Assembly (NCBI GenBank): GCA_029721435.1
Contig: CM056577.1
Coordinates: 120,648,219 to 120,712,218 of the forward strand
Source: Gymnothorax reevesii
Lineage: Eukaryota; Chordata; Actinopteri; Anguilliformes; Muraenidae
Length of the DNA: 64,000 bases
Reading direction: 5' to 3'
Shown piece by piece: positions 35,191 to 47,200 of this stretch. A program made the translations under genes and the position numbers. Under the pieces are notes generated by a model. That model made no database searches and was not told the DNA's origin. It was given only the letters and a program-made list of their open reading frames with translations. Positions within the stretch are counted from its first letter, which is position 1. Each line of letters begins with the position of its first letter.

Positions 35191-35664
35191 GTGGAAACAC
35201 TGTATGATATAGATTTATTCGAGAACCACAAATCATTCATTGATGTCAACAAGCTGCAGAACACAGTGACCCCATGCATGATAAGTCATATCTCTCCCCA
35301 GCAAAAAAAAAAAATTTCCAGAGATGTTTTCCACTGCTGGATCCTGCAAAATATGACTGGATCAGAGACCCCATTCAGTGCTACACCAACTGCAGACTTC
35401 AGCGCTGCAAAAGAGAAGCAGTTTATTGATGTCACTTCTGATTCAACAATGAGGCTGCACTTTCAGTCCAAGACACTGGCTGCATTTTGGATTGGAGTGG
35501 AAAAGGACCACCCACCGCTGGGCAGGAGAGCCATGACCACACTACTGCATTTAGCTACGTCCCACCTGCGAGAGATGGGGTTTTCTGCTGTCGCCTCAAT
35601 CAAGAGCAAATACAGATCAAAGCTAAACATTGAAAATTTGCTAAGAGCTGCATCCCCTATTTGA
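35191..35664 (+). pseudogene. hAT-superfamily transposase C-terminal fragment
   Basis: Frame with LAAFWIGVEKDHPPLGRRAM, HLATSHLREMGFSAVASIKS and KYRSKLNIENLLRAA. This is the hAT dimerisation (hATC) region, of the type found in ZBED/SCAND3-like proteins. The BED finger and catalytic N-terminus are absent. Confidence 0.8.
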
Positions 35665-35669
35665 GAAAA

Positions 35670-37420
35670 TCTGCAGCACAAAGCAAGCCCAGACCAATCA
35701 TTGAAAAAACAAGGGGAATCCAAAACTAGGGGTTAAATACTTGCAGGGAAAAATTCAGGTCACGTCAGCATGAAAAAATTAATTCTGTTCACTTGAATGC
35801 ACCTTCGGGATCCGGGCTCCCAGGTACCGTGCTCCGCGTACCGAGTACAGCATCAGTACAGCCTCGGATCCTGGCTGATAAGAGTACTAGGAAGGGTTAC
35901 AGGCAGGCGTCAACTTGCTGACGTCAGGCAGTGCCCGGATCAGGTCCGTCATGGCAGATTTCTAATTTGACACAAGCTATGTTTACCATCCTTGTGTGGC
36001 TTTGATAAAACCTTCCGTGATTAAATAGAACAAAAAAAAATTGATGTTTTGGCACCACAGGGGTTGTGCTGTGATATACTTTGCTGACCTCCGGAGGGAC
36101 CCTTTAGGTGTCATTTGGTTATTGTGGTGCCAAGTTGCCTTTGTTTGGGTTATCCTGACCATAACCCTAAACCTTGGGTTATACTAACCAAAACCTTCAC
36201 TCCAACTCTAACAAAGTAAACTTGACAGTAGACCGATTGACATTTAATGACCAGAGTGTACTTAATGCTCATGACAGGTATCATGTCATCCTTACGTAGA
36301 TACCGTAACTGTAACCCAGTGGGGTAGCATTTTGTCTTGGGTAGAGGATGGGAAAATTGTGTACAGGTCAAGTGTTGCTATTGAGAAAAAACTAACAAAG
36401 TATCCCGTAACTGTAATATAGGCATACAATTTGAATTTTAATGCATTACTTCACTTGAGTTAGAAAGGTTGCGGCTCAACGGGTTGGTTTTAAAAAATAT
36501 TGTGAAGTTATTAAAAGATATTAAATTCAACTCCAGGATTCGTGTATATACCCTGTCTAGCCAAAGTTGCTCAGGTTTCTTTGGTGCAAGCCTGACTTAA
36601 CAGCTTACGTAGCAGTACACATTGAGGGGGAGGGGGCGGTAGCACTGTCTCTTCAGAGGGCCAGAACAAGTTCACATTTTGTCTTGAAGCAAATTAGACA
36701 CCTCTGCGTCAACCACCAGCCCCTCCCCTCAACCATCCCCCCAAACCACTCACATGCAATTACATGAAAATTAAATAAACAATACATTTCAGACTCAATT
36801 CAGTCAGATTTATGATTGAAATGAGAGTCAGCCAAATTGGCATTCAGTCAAATGACAAACAAATTTAGAATGAAAAACAAAAACAACACAAGTCTCCACA
36901 TGTTGGATTTTTTTCTTTTTGAAAGAAAATAGCAAACATTTACATACACACAAATTTTATATATAATACATCATAAAATTTTTAAAAGTCACCATTGTGT
37001 ACATAGTCTGTTCCATGGTTTACAAGCAGAAACTAAAAAAAAAAAAAATCCAGTTTAACTACCATGAATGCTCTTCACAATTCAGAAGTTAAGAGAGCCA
37101 TTTTATTTAACTGCATTCAGCTCCCTCTTTAAAAGCCATAATCTCATGGCTTCAGGTGAGGTTGCAAAAACTTAAAATGTGTTGGCATCGTTTCAATAGA
37201 AACCATTTCTCTTCTAAAATAATTAAGAGGTAAGGGTCTGGATATTGAGTTCAGCTCAACAGTTAAAATAAAAATGAAAATAAAAATAAAAGCTTTTGAA
37301 ACTGCAATTAACCCAAGAGTACAAAATTATTTTACATCTTTAAAACCGTTATTTGTCTCATTTTCCAACGGGCAGCTAGCAAGTAATATGACCTAAAGAC
37401 AAAAGCCCAAAGCATTACTT
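35670..37420. other. no recognisable gene
   Basis: 35,800-35,960 is GC-rich (GGATCCGGGCTCCCAGGTACC) and resembles a MITE. The rest is AT-rich non-coding sequence. Confidence 0.35.
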
Positions 37421-37422
37421 TA

Positions 37423-37746
37423 TTACGTATGTGAATACAAATTTCCACTCTGGGTCGAGGCAGTAGAAATGCATTGTGTGTCAGTAAATACTAAAAACGT
37501 GCTCTTTCCATCCTGTGAAGCCAGTGAACTGAAGACCACCAAGTGGCAATCAAGCACAATTGTTGAAATTCCAGAGGGACCTCTGCCGTGAGATTGACAG
37601 GCTGGCAGCACTACATCCATGCACATGAATTCCACTTTACGCTGATTGACGCTGTGTCTGTATATTCCCATAGGGTAACTCCTCATTAGGCTGGATGCTC
37701 TTCGTGAGCTGCCATTCCAGCCTTTTACCGCAATGAAAAATGTCAT
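37423..37746 (-). other. unrecognised 107-codon open frame
   Basis: Reads MTFFIAVKGWNGSSRRASSL, RSYPMGIYRHSVNQRKVEFM, DVVLPACQSHGRGPSGISTI. No motif recognised. Mixed composition, not from a simple repeat. It could be chance, part of a repeat or a small gene. Confidence 0.2.
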
Positions 37747-37869
37747 TACAACATACGCTCATTCCCTCTGTAACACTCAATGCAGGATCCCTACTCCTTA
37801 GTAATAATTATCTTTGGTAGCATTTCTGAAAATTCTACAGAATTCTAAACTGCTTGTAAAAAAATCCCC

Positions 37870-40290
37870 TTGCCACCACCCAGGATCCAAATGCCAACTC
37901 AGCATTCAAAATCTAAATTAGAGCACTCGGCAACCAAGTACATGTATCCCCCGAAGGCCCCCCAGTTGGGCCCAGTTGGTCCCAGAGTGCCCAAAATCAA
38001 TAGGTGTCGTGAACTTACCATAATACATGTCCCTGCAAAATTTGAAAAGAATCGGTGAACTTATGTGGGCTGTAGAGCGTTCAAAAGAAAATCGCTGCGG
38101 ACGCGTGACGAGGCCAAATCCATAGTATCCTCCAAACTCGTTGCCAAGCAAAACAAACCTCGCCTGGTAGCACTTATTTTAGTGCCCAAGCCTCTGATTT
38201 GATAGCCATATGAAAATCTGCAACATTCTGTCTAACCTTTTAAGGTCACTGAAGGTCAAAGGTCATGGTACCAAACGAAATCCCATGTGTGACATCCTAT
38301 AATTGATAATAGTACAAACCCCAATTCCAAAAAAGTTGGGATGCTGCGTAAATTGTAAATAAGAACAGAATGCAATGATTTGCAAATCTCAAAAACCCAC
38401 ATTTTATTCACAATAGAACATAGAGAACATATCAGATGTTGAAAGTGAGACATTTTATCATTTCATATTAGCACATTTTGAATTTGATGACACCAAAACA
38501 TCTAAAAAGTAGGGATGGGGCCATGTTGGCATTGTTTAGTATCCCTTCTTTTACCAACAGTCTGTAAAAGTCTGGGAAGTGAGGAGACCAGTTGCTTAAG
38601 TTTTGGGAGAGGAATGCTGTCCCATTCTTGTCAGATGTAGGATTCTCACTGCTCAACAGTCCTAGGTCTTCTTTGCCGGATTTTTCGTTTTATGATGCGC
38701 CTAATGTTTTCTATTGGTCAATGGTCTGGACTGCAGGTAGGCCAGTTCAGCACTCAGACTCCTCTACTGCAAAGCCACGCTCTTGTGATGGATGCAGTAT
38801 GTGGTTTGGCATTGTTTTGCTGAAATATGCAAGGCCTTGTCAAATTCAAAATGAGCTAATACTTTTCATGACACTAGTGCAGTGCCCATAGGAAGTATGT
38901 ATTTCTATAGAAAGGTGGGAGCTTAAGTAGCTTTTTCATGGATGGCCAAATGTGGCAATGTTAGCTTCTGAGACCAGCATTTATTTGTCAGAGGAAGATA
39001 GGGACAAAATAAACTGCAAACGCAGCATTTCGAACGGTATCTAGCTATAGGTTAGTAACCCCAGCAAGTGAAATCACAGGGAAGAGAATGGACGGTGGTC
39101 TGAAAAATAATGCGATAAAGCAAGGAATAACAAGTGCATGCAATAAAAACTCCAGGAGTATCGCTGAAGACTGCACACACACTTTACTTTGAATCGTAAA
39201 GAAGATCTGGACATGAAAATGAAATATTGAAAACATACTTTGGTATGGGAACTTTAGGCAAAGTTTTAGTCAATCAGACCATGTTCTAGCCATGTCAGCA
39301 AGCACAATGAGCAGATGAGGGCAGCCCATGCAAACTTTCCAGTGATCAAGAGCGGTATAGCTGTAGCATATGGGATTCTTTTAACTTCTTTCCTGAGGCA
39401 TGGCTATGGCTGAGATCGAGAGCGCGACAGGCTAGATAGGTTGCACAGGCGTATGGGATTGTAACTTTTTGAAAATTAATCAAAAAAGCTTCAAAATGAA
39501 GGATGCACACTGCCGTGCTGTGTGCAAGCCACATCGGAAAGCTTAGGCCGATCTGACAGAGTCAGAGAGATATATGAGTCACAGACACACAGACGGATTG
39601 CTTTATAGATAGATGGTAAACTGTCTCACTTTCAACATTTGATATGTTGTTTATGTTCCATTATGAATGAAAAGTCAGTTAATGAGATTCACAAATCATT
39701 AAATTATATTTCACACAGCATCCCAACTTTTTAGGAATCGGAGCTGTAAATATCTCTCTATCTGCAACTGTTTTCAAGTTACAGCACTCTGAAAATTTGT
39801 GACCTTCAATTTGAGCTTTCAAGGTCACTCAACGTCAAAGTTTACACTGCCAAATGACAGCCCATATGTAACTTCCTGTATGTTGACAATAATAAACACC
39901 GTTCTTCAATCATTTTTGAGTTAGAATGGAAAATTAGTACATTTTAGCAATGACCTTGACCCCTCTGACATTTAACCCCCAATCGCTAAGAAAACTATAG
40001 CAGTTATACCCAATCATATAGCTCATTAGTAGAAGCTGAATTGAAAGATGCACATTCTAAATTTAGTTTGAAGTTGATATGGTCACTTTTACCAAAGTTA
40101 TTGCAGAGAAATGATCTTCACCTTTCCGTTGACCTTGACCCGATGACCTCAAAAATTTGTTGGGGTCTATTCTGGACTAATGCCAACCTATCCTGAAAGT
40201 TTCATGAAGATTCTAACAAAGAAACCCCACTAAAAACAATATCTCGCCCTCTGGACTCGGCGCGCAGTAATACGCTGAAAAGCAGTAAAA
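37870..40290 (-). repeat. long dispersed non-coding repeat interrupted by a Tc1-like insertion
   Basis: Segments 37,890-38,312 and 39,750-40,290 share a style rich in GGTCA/TGACCTT (AAGGTCACTGAAGGTCAAAG versus AAGGTCACTCAACGTCAAAG; CATGTGTGACATCCTAT versus CATATGTAACTTCCTGT). They appear to be internal repeats or halves of one element. Confidence 0.5.
38315..39746 (-). mobile_element. Tc1-like transposon relic, TA-flanked
   Basis: Ends CAAACCCCAATTCCAAAAAA and (reverse complement) CAGCTCCGATTCCTAAAAAG are bounded by TA (38313-38314, 39747-39748). On the minus strand 38,470-38,830 holds decayed transposase text (CAAAACAATGCCAAACCACA; AACTGGCCTACCTGCAGTCC; GAATGGGACAGCATTCCTCT). Sequence at 38,890-39,615 looks foreign to the element. 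Confidence 0.7.
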
Positions 40291-40294
40291 CCAT

Positions 40295-41230
40295 GTTCGA
40301 GGGAAAATTCAAGTGTTTGGTCAGATGTGCTTGGGGTTGATAGATCGATACAAAATTGGCAGGTTTGTATACAGTACATTTGCTTTCCATTTTCCCCACA
40401 AACATTTCCATTAACAGTTCAGTCTCTGTGGCTCTGACATTGTGGTAATGTTAGTGGACCGGTGAAGATATGGAGACATCGTCAAAACTAAACCTCCACA
40501 GTCACTCCGATTTCTGTTAAAACCCCATTGATGACAAAGTAACAAGCTAAATGAAATGTCCGTATAAAATCGGTTAAGCATAACAGCTTGCAGCAAATGA
40601 TTTCCTTATTAAATGCATGTCTTCACTCTCCCTTTTTTGGATAAAATTATTGGGAAATGGAAAGAGTAGGGGAGAAGTGTAGTCAACTAAAAACAAAATT
40701 TATGAGAAATTTTCAACATAATAAAAGAACATGACACATCATGAACAATACCTCATAGTATTACATGTACAAGTATATTTAAGTTGTTGGTCTCATACGG
40801 AATCAGTGTATAAATCATATTTACGTTTTCCTCCCAAATGAAAACAATTCTCGCAGTTTTTCTTCACGCCTAACCACTCAGCAAGTAAAACTGGTCCAAA
40901 AGCCGATGCGATGAAACCATGATACTTTTGATTTTATGCCGGCAAAAAAATTTCAATTTTGAAAAATTTCTTTTCCTGAGAATCAACATTATTCCGCTTC
41001 CAAATCTTTCAACATGACACAGACAAACACTATATACACATATGTACATGTATGTGAGTACACTCACATATTAAAAACAGCATATTTGTATGTACGTGGA
41101 GGAATACCAGTGTACTGAATTGGCTTAGTCTCTGTGAAGTCGAATGTTATGCACTGTTGCCAAGAGACCAAAACATGGCTAGTACTTTCAGGAGGCGGGG
41201 AGCCATGGGATATTAAACCCCGCCTTTGTA
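40295..41230 (-). other. presumed arhgef2 3' UTR and flank
   Basis: Directly downstream of the stop codon in transcript sense. No convincing AATAAA (TTTATT on plus) was located close by, so the transcript end is undefined. Confidence 0.4.
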
Positions 41231-41280
41231 TTATCGAGGCTCCGCCCCACTCTCACTCTCCTCTGGAATGTCCTGAAGAT
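41231..41280 (-). CDS. arhgef2: arhgef2 terminal coding exon with stop codon
   Basis: 50 coding nt: [15 protein letters not shown] then TAA (41231-41233). Acceptor TCTCTAG is preceded by a long pyrimidine tract in transcript sense (the purine run 41,281-41,357 on plus). The QDIPEE peptide is the conserved extreme C-terminus of GEF-H1. The 3' UTR continues to lower coordinates and its end was not determined. Confidence 0.9.
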
Positions 41281-44200
41281 CTAGAGAGAGAAAGAGAGAG
41301 AGATACAGAGAGAAAGAGAGGAAGAGGGAGCAAGAGGGAGCAAGAGAGAGGAAGAACAATGTGATGTCAGCAAAGACCATTTCCATTTTACAAGTTTTTA
41401 TACCGTTTCTCCAGCAAGTGGCAGGAATATACCCCCAGTGTGGCTAAACATAGTGTGGACATACAGAAAATATCATGACTGATGTGGGTGGAGCTACAGA
41501 ATCATGGCAGTTACAGATTGGAGGAATGACTGAGTATCGTTGGTGTCACTCTCCTATCATTGGGTGGAATGAATTTCATGTGAAAGACCTGAGTTTATTG
41601 GACTGCAGAGATAGATAGAGAGAAGAGACTGGGAGTGTGAGATCGCCCAAGAGAAGGGGAGAATAAGAGAGGGAGAGAGAGACAGATAGAAAGGGAGGCA
41701 GTAAGAATGCAGAGGTAGTAAGTTCAGGCTCAAATTACATTCAACCCACAGACCAAACCAGAGAGGGAGATGCCTAGAGAAGGACAAACTCTCACCCTAT
41801 CCAAACGCACACGTGTAACCACGGTTACCAAAACATCCACCCAACCATCCATCCATCATCTACCCCAGCATGCAATGGGTCAGAGACAGGAACACACCCT
41901 GGGCAGTTTGACAATCCATTGCAGGCCCCAGACATCACTCCCTCACACTTTCGCACTCAACTGAGATTCTCCAATTCAATGGGAATAAGACTGCCTTTGT
42001 GAGGGGACAGTGCTACTCACTATAGAGTACTGAGGGGACAGAAAGAAAGACCTCAGCCCCGGTCTAAACTCAAGGTATTTGAATGAAAATACTACTGTAC
42101 TTCCAGTAGCCACAAATACTATCTCCACTGACCTAACCTGATTAATTATTGGCAATTGATTGACTGAAATATGTTTTCTTTCTGGACAGTTGTTACCTTT
42201 TTGCCTCAAATCATTGAAATTATATTGCAGCTTCTAACTAAGACACAATTTTAGCCCAAATATTGTGAACCGTATTAACCCATCTTTAAGTCTTGATGAT
42301 ATGAGTAAATTCCAGATGTACGCTGCATTTTGTTAAGGCATGAGTGTGTGTGGAGAAGTTCTGGTCAGAGTGGCAGGTGTCACGTTTATAATCAAGCAGC
42401 GAGTCAAACCTCTAGGGCTGTCGGAGCGAGGCGACACTCTCACATCCACTTCTGTTCCCACATCAACTTCCACTTCCTCGTCATCGCTACCCTCCTGTGG
42501 GCCATCTGATTGGTCCGCCGACTCCTGGCTGGCTAATGGTGCGACAGGACTTGCGTCGGACTTGCTTCCTCTGTGGTCAGGAGGAGGAACCTGCTGGGGA
42601 GGAAGGGGAGGAGCCATGAAAGTGGGCGGGTCTGTGTTGCTGGTCAGGATGCAGCTCTTTTGAACAGAAAGCAGCATAAACTGAATTAGTAGTCGATACC
42701 TTATTTCTGTTTTATTACTTCATTTTTTTCTCTCATGGAGAACATGTCAGCTAAAGTTATAGTTCAGGTGAAAATTGAAAGTCCCACACACTGTATTCCA
42801 TAGTTTTGTTGTTAGTATATACAAAATTTAATGTGGAAACATAAGTTTAACTAGAAATTACTCAGCCGAACGCAAAATTCCGCCAGTAGCGCAATCAGTA
42901 TTAGGGCACTAGCACAAACGCAGGCTGTTGCTCTCCCGATCCACTCATAGAATGCAAGCAGATCACCATTAACTCACCTCCCCTGAGGCTGCAGTTCCCT
43001 CAGGGTCCTCTGGGGGCATTGCAGCACCGCCGCTAGCCTTCATGTCCTTCATCTGCTGCTCCAGAACGGCCCGGGCCTTCTCGCTGTCCCTGAGCCGTCC
43101 CTCCGCGGTCCTCAGCCTCCCCAGCTCCTCCTGCAGGAGGCTGTGCTGTCGTTGCAGCAGGGCCAGGTCGCCCATGGCCACCCCCGCGCTGGCATCCAGG
43201 CCTGTGTCACGTGACAAGGAGCGACACAACTTGGCAGGAGTGGAGGCCGGTGGGATTGTGGGTATCACCGTGGAGACAGAGCCCCCGCGCAGGCAAAGTT
43301 CCAAAATGGAGTCCTGCCTGATCACGATGCCCTGAAAGAGAGGTCCGGCTTCAATTTCAGGTTTCTGCCTGTCACAACCTGAAGGAAAACAAACTACAAT
43401 TCCAAGCAAAGCGCTGATTGCTACACCTCCGCCTGCCAATAGCTTCATTCACCCTAAAAGCTGATCTTCCTTTCACATATAAAACTGACCTCATGTGACC
43501 ATGACCTTTAACCCCATGACCTCCAAAACCTGAACTGTCCAGCTACCGTCTCTGGGGAGCTACCTAGGCTGATTTGGAGAAGACACCTTCACTCCTTCAC
43601 TAGATGTGGACAAGATACTTGTAATAAGCTGTGACAGAATGCATGCAGGAATGAACATCCGAAGAATTTTATGTCTCCAGCACACTGAGAGCAAAGGAAG
43701 AAAAATACGTACCACCCAAATAAAAGGTATAATGCGTTTCATTGCCATTGTTATCTTACCAACTTGCAACATTGTCATTACATGTTACCGAAAACAAAAT
43801 GCTTTGCGGAGTTTATATTTTCCTAGAATCTGGAATTGTATAGTATGAAACTTAAAGTAAGCACAGAGAGAAAGAAGGGTAATTGGGGAATGCAGAGGGA
43901 GAGAGAGAGAATAGACTGATGAAATGATACAAGTAAATCTGAGTTATGATTTTATTTCCTTAAACTGGCATGCACACATTTTGTAGAATGTTAGCGGCGA
44001 GAGCGCACACTCATTTCTGCGCATTTTTGACTGTTCAGCAGAACACGCATTTTTCATGCCAATAATTAAAAATCCCAGTCAGGGGCAATTAATGCCTGAA
44101 TGCATGATTACTGCGCCTGCTCAGAACTTCGGAAACTGTTCGGCTAACAATGTGCTTGACTCTATTCAAAATTCCAATTGCATTCTTGCCAATCCAGCTC

Positions 44201-47200
44201 CGGTTTGTATTGAATTCATAAATTTTCCAGAAACTGGCGAGCTTAGTTGGGCTGAAAGTTCTGTTCTTGCCACTCATGTTATGTCATTTTGGTTACTCAG
44301 GCATCACGCTTTTTCTGTTTTGGAATTTCCTTTGGAATTATGAGGATTCAAAATGCTATATCAGCACATAAAAAAATATAGCAGGTTTTACAACCGCTAA
44401 TATACATCATAGAAGAAGAAGAAAAAGTCTTGCTCTGATTGTTTTCGGTTGGTTACCAGGTTACGTGATTCGTATCCTTTGGTTGAAGCACTAAAATAGC
44501 ACTTTGAATCCTCTAATTTCCAGAGCAGCGTCCTTACCACAAAAAGCATAATGCCTGAGAGACTAAAATACATAAATGCAATGCAAAATGAAGACGGATT
44601 AGCAAGAATGGAAGTAGATTTTGACTAGCAGTCGAGACGATTCATTTCCTTCAAAGTTGTGAGCATACGCAGTAATCATGACACAGCTTCTTTAACAGCA
44701 GCTATGTAATTATATAATCCACAATTTTGGGGGAGTGGGCGGAATCCTGCTTTCAGTTCAATAGTTTTATAAAGTTCTAAATGCATGGTGTCAGACGATG
44801 TCACAATAGGGCTGATTCTGGAGTGGGATTGGTCAGCAGTCAGTCATTAGTTTTACGCAACAGATAGTCTTAATTAAACCAGTCTAACTTGACAATTTAA
44901 GACCAGTCTGAGGCCAAGACCAGTCTTAAACTAAGTTTACGCAACAGGCCCCAGGTCTCTAAACAAAACAAGCCATCTGATTTGAGACTGAAACAATTGT
45001 GTTCCCAGGGTGACCCGATTTTAATTAGTTGCAATGCTCTTGATCTGCATTTAGATGATTACATCCCTCTGTAACACCTCTTACCTATGTGGTTCATTAA
45101 TTTGCATTAGTCTGTGTATAAATACACTTACGCTCACAGAAGGGGCTCACCTGAAGTGCGTGGAGCTGGACGCTAAGGTTTATCAGCCTTTGGCACACCT
45201 CCTGAAACACAAACACACACAAATACAAAGTCAGTTTTTCTACACATATGATAGATATGACATATTTTCACCACTCATGAAACTTAGATGTAATATCATT
45301 CTGATTACTCATTATTAACCTCTGCCGAGGAGGTTTATGTTTTCGGTGCCGTTTGTTTGTTGGTTTGTGTACAAGATAACTCAAAAACTAATGGCCGGAT
45401 TTTGATGAAATTTTCAGGGTAGGTGGGTATTAAGTCAAGGAAGAGGTGATTAAATTTTGGCATATCTAGGCCAAAGTACTGCTGAGATATACTCCAAAGT
45501 TCAAGATTTCAAGTCTTTCCAATGGGCCAAAGTTCCAATCGCCGTGCTTTTGGCTTTGCTGCCCCCTGGCGGCGGAGGTTCTGCGCTCTCTGAGGGCTCT
45601 TCTAGTTACTACTATGTTTTTATGGTTTTGATGCAGTGATGATAAGATACAGGGATGTGGTAGTTGGCTGGCTGAGTGAAACATACTTCATTCAGGGGTC
45701 TGTCCTCCAACTGATTTCCATTTCTGTCCTGCAGGAGTTACAAGAAATTTCAGAAATAAAATTAAACGGAAACACACAGATTTCACACCAGAACTATCAC
45801 ATATTAGCTTAAATTTAACAAATATGGTCAAATCTACCACTGTAATTCAACATAAATTTCTAATTTAGCTTACTACTAAAATGCATGAGCATAGTTTTAC
45901 AGATAAGGTAAAATATGAACTATTACTTTCTTAATTAAACAGTAATTATCAAAGATTAATCTTAATTTAACAGAGAAGTCAAACATCACATCTTAACATC
46001 TATTCCAAGAGCTAACAATGAACTGTTGAACGCCGATTCCACGGTCAAGAATGTAAATCATATTTCACCTTTGGGAGTGACGGCAGAGTTTTTTTAGTTG
46101 TTTTCTCATAAGGAACTAACAGTCTCATTGAATATGACATGATAATACTGAAACCAATATTTTATGGTTCACCACAGTTTAGCACATTCCTGCAGCAGTG
46201 AGGGATGAGCTGTTAGGAGCTCACGTCCCCTTGTCCTTCCCTCCCTTACCTTGGGTGCTGGGCTGTCGTGAGTCCCATTGATGGATATCTCTTGTCCGTC
46301 TGTACAGAGCGCGTGCAGATAAACACATGCATTAGTGAAACACAGACAGTGGGGACAAACAGATGCTTTATTCAAATACATAGAGAGCAGAGAGTAAAAT
46401 ACTTTAACAAAATCAGTCTCAAAACATGACAATGCGCAAGGTGGCAATTTCAGAGCACAGGGAACAGGGACAGGCCAAGCCGGCAGAGATTTGTGTGTCC
46501 TGGCTGGAGTGGCTTTCACTGCAATGAACAGCCGAATAAGGCACCAAGAGGAGGGAATGAAGCCATTTAAAACCCTTGTGTTCTGATTGAATCATTTAAA
46601 TAGAGTCAACAAACTAAAGTGATTAATTTTATTAATAAAATAATATTCAAGGGGCATTAGAAATGAAAATTGAGATTTCCAAATATTTTGCTGTTTCCAT
46701 TGAGTAACCCTTCATCAAAATGATTTTGTGATATCAGCAAATAAGCAAATTAATTTTTCAATTTTTTTTTTTCACAATTAGTGCTTATAAGTCTGTTGCT
46801 TTTGCTGTTAGAAATAGGCTTAGGGTCTGCAGAACCTCAAACAGAACCTAAGATGTAAATAAGACCAGCTGGATGACAGCAAATACATTTGCTTTCACAT
46901 ACAACACCCATTTAAAAGGAAACTACTGCTGAAATCCCAAATCTCTCAGCCTAAATAGATACTCACTGATCACTAGCGCCCCCTGGCGCTTAGGGTGGCC
47001 TTTGGAGCCTCTAGAGAGAGGGGCTTGCAGGTCGGACCCCAGAAGAACCTCACTCAGCCGGTCCACTAGGGGGCAGGAGAGGGAGAAAGAGAGGAACAGA
47101 ATTACACTTCAAAACTGACCCTTTTCTTCAACTCCCTAACTCAAACTTCAAGCACTGGTTTCACAGTAACAGATTAAGCCTCGCCCGTGACTAATTTCTA

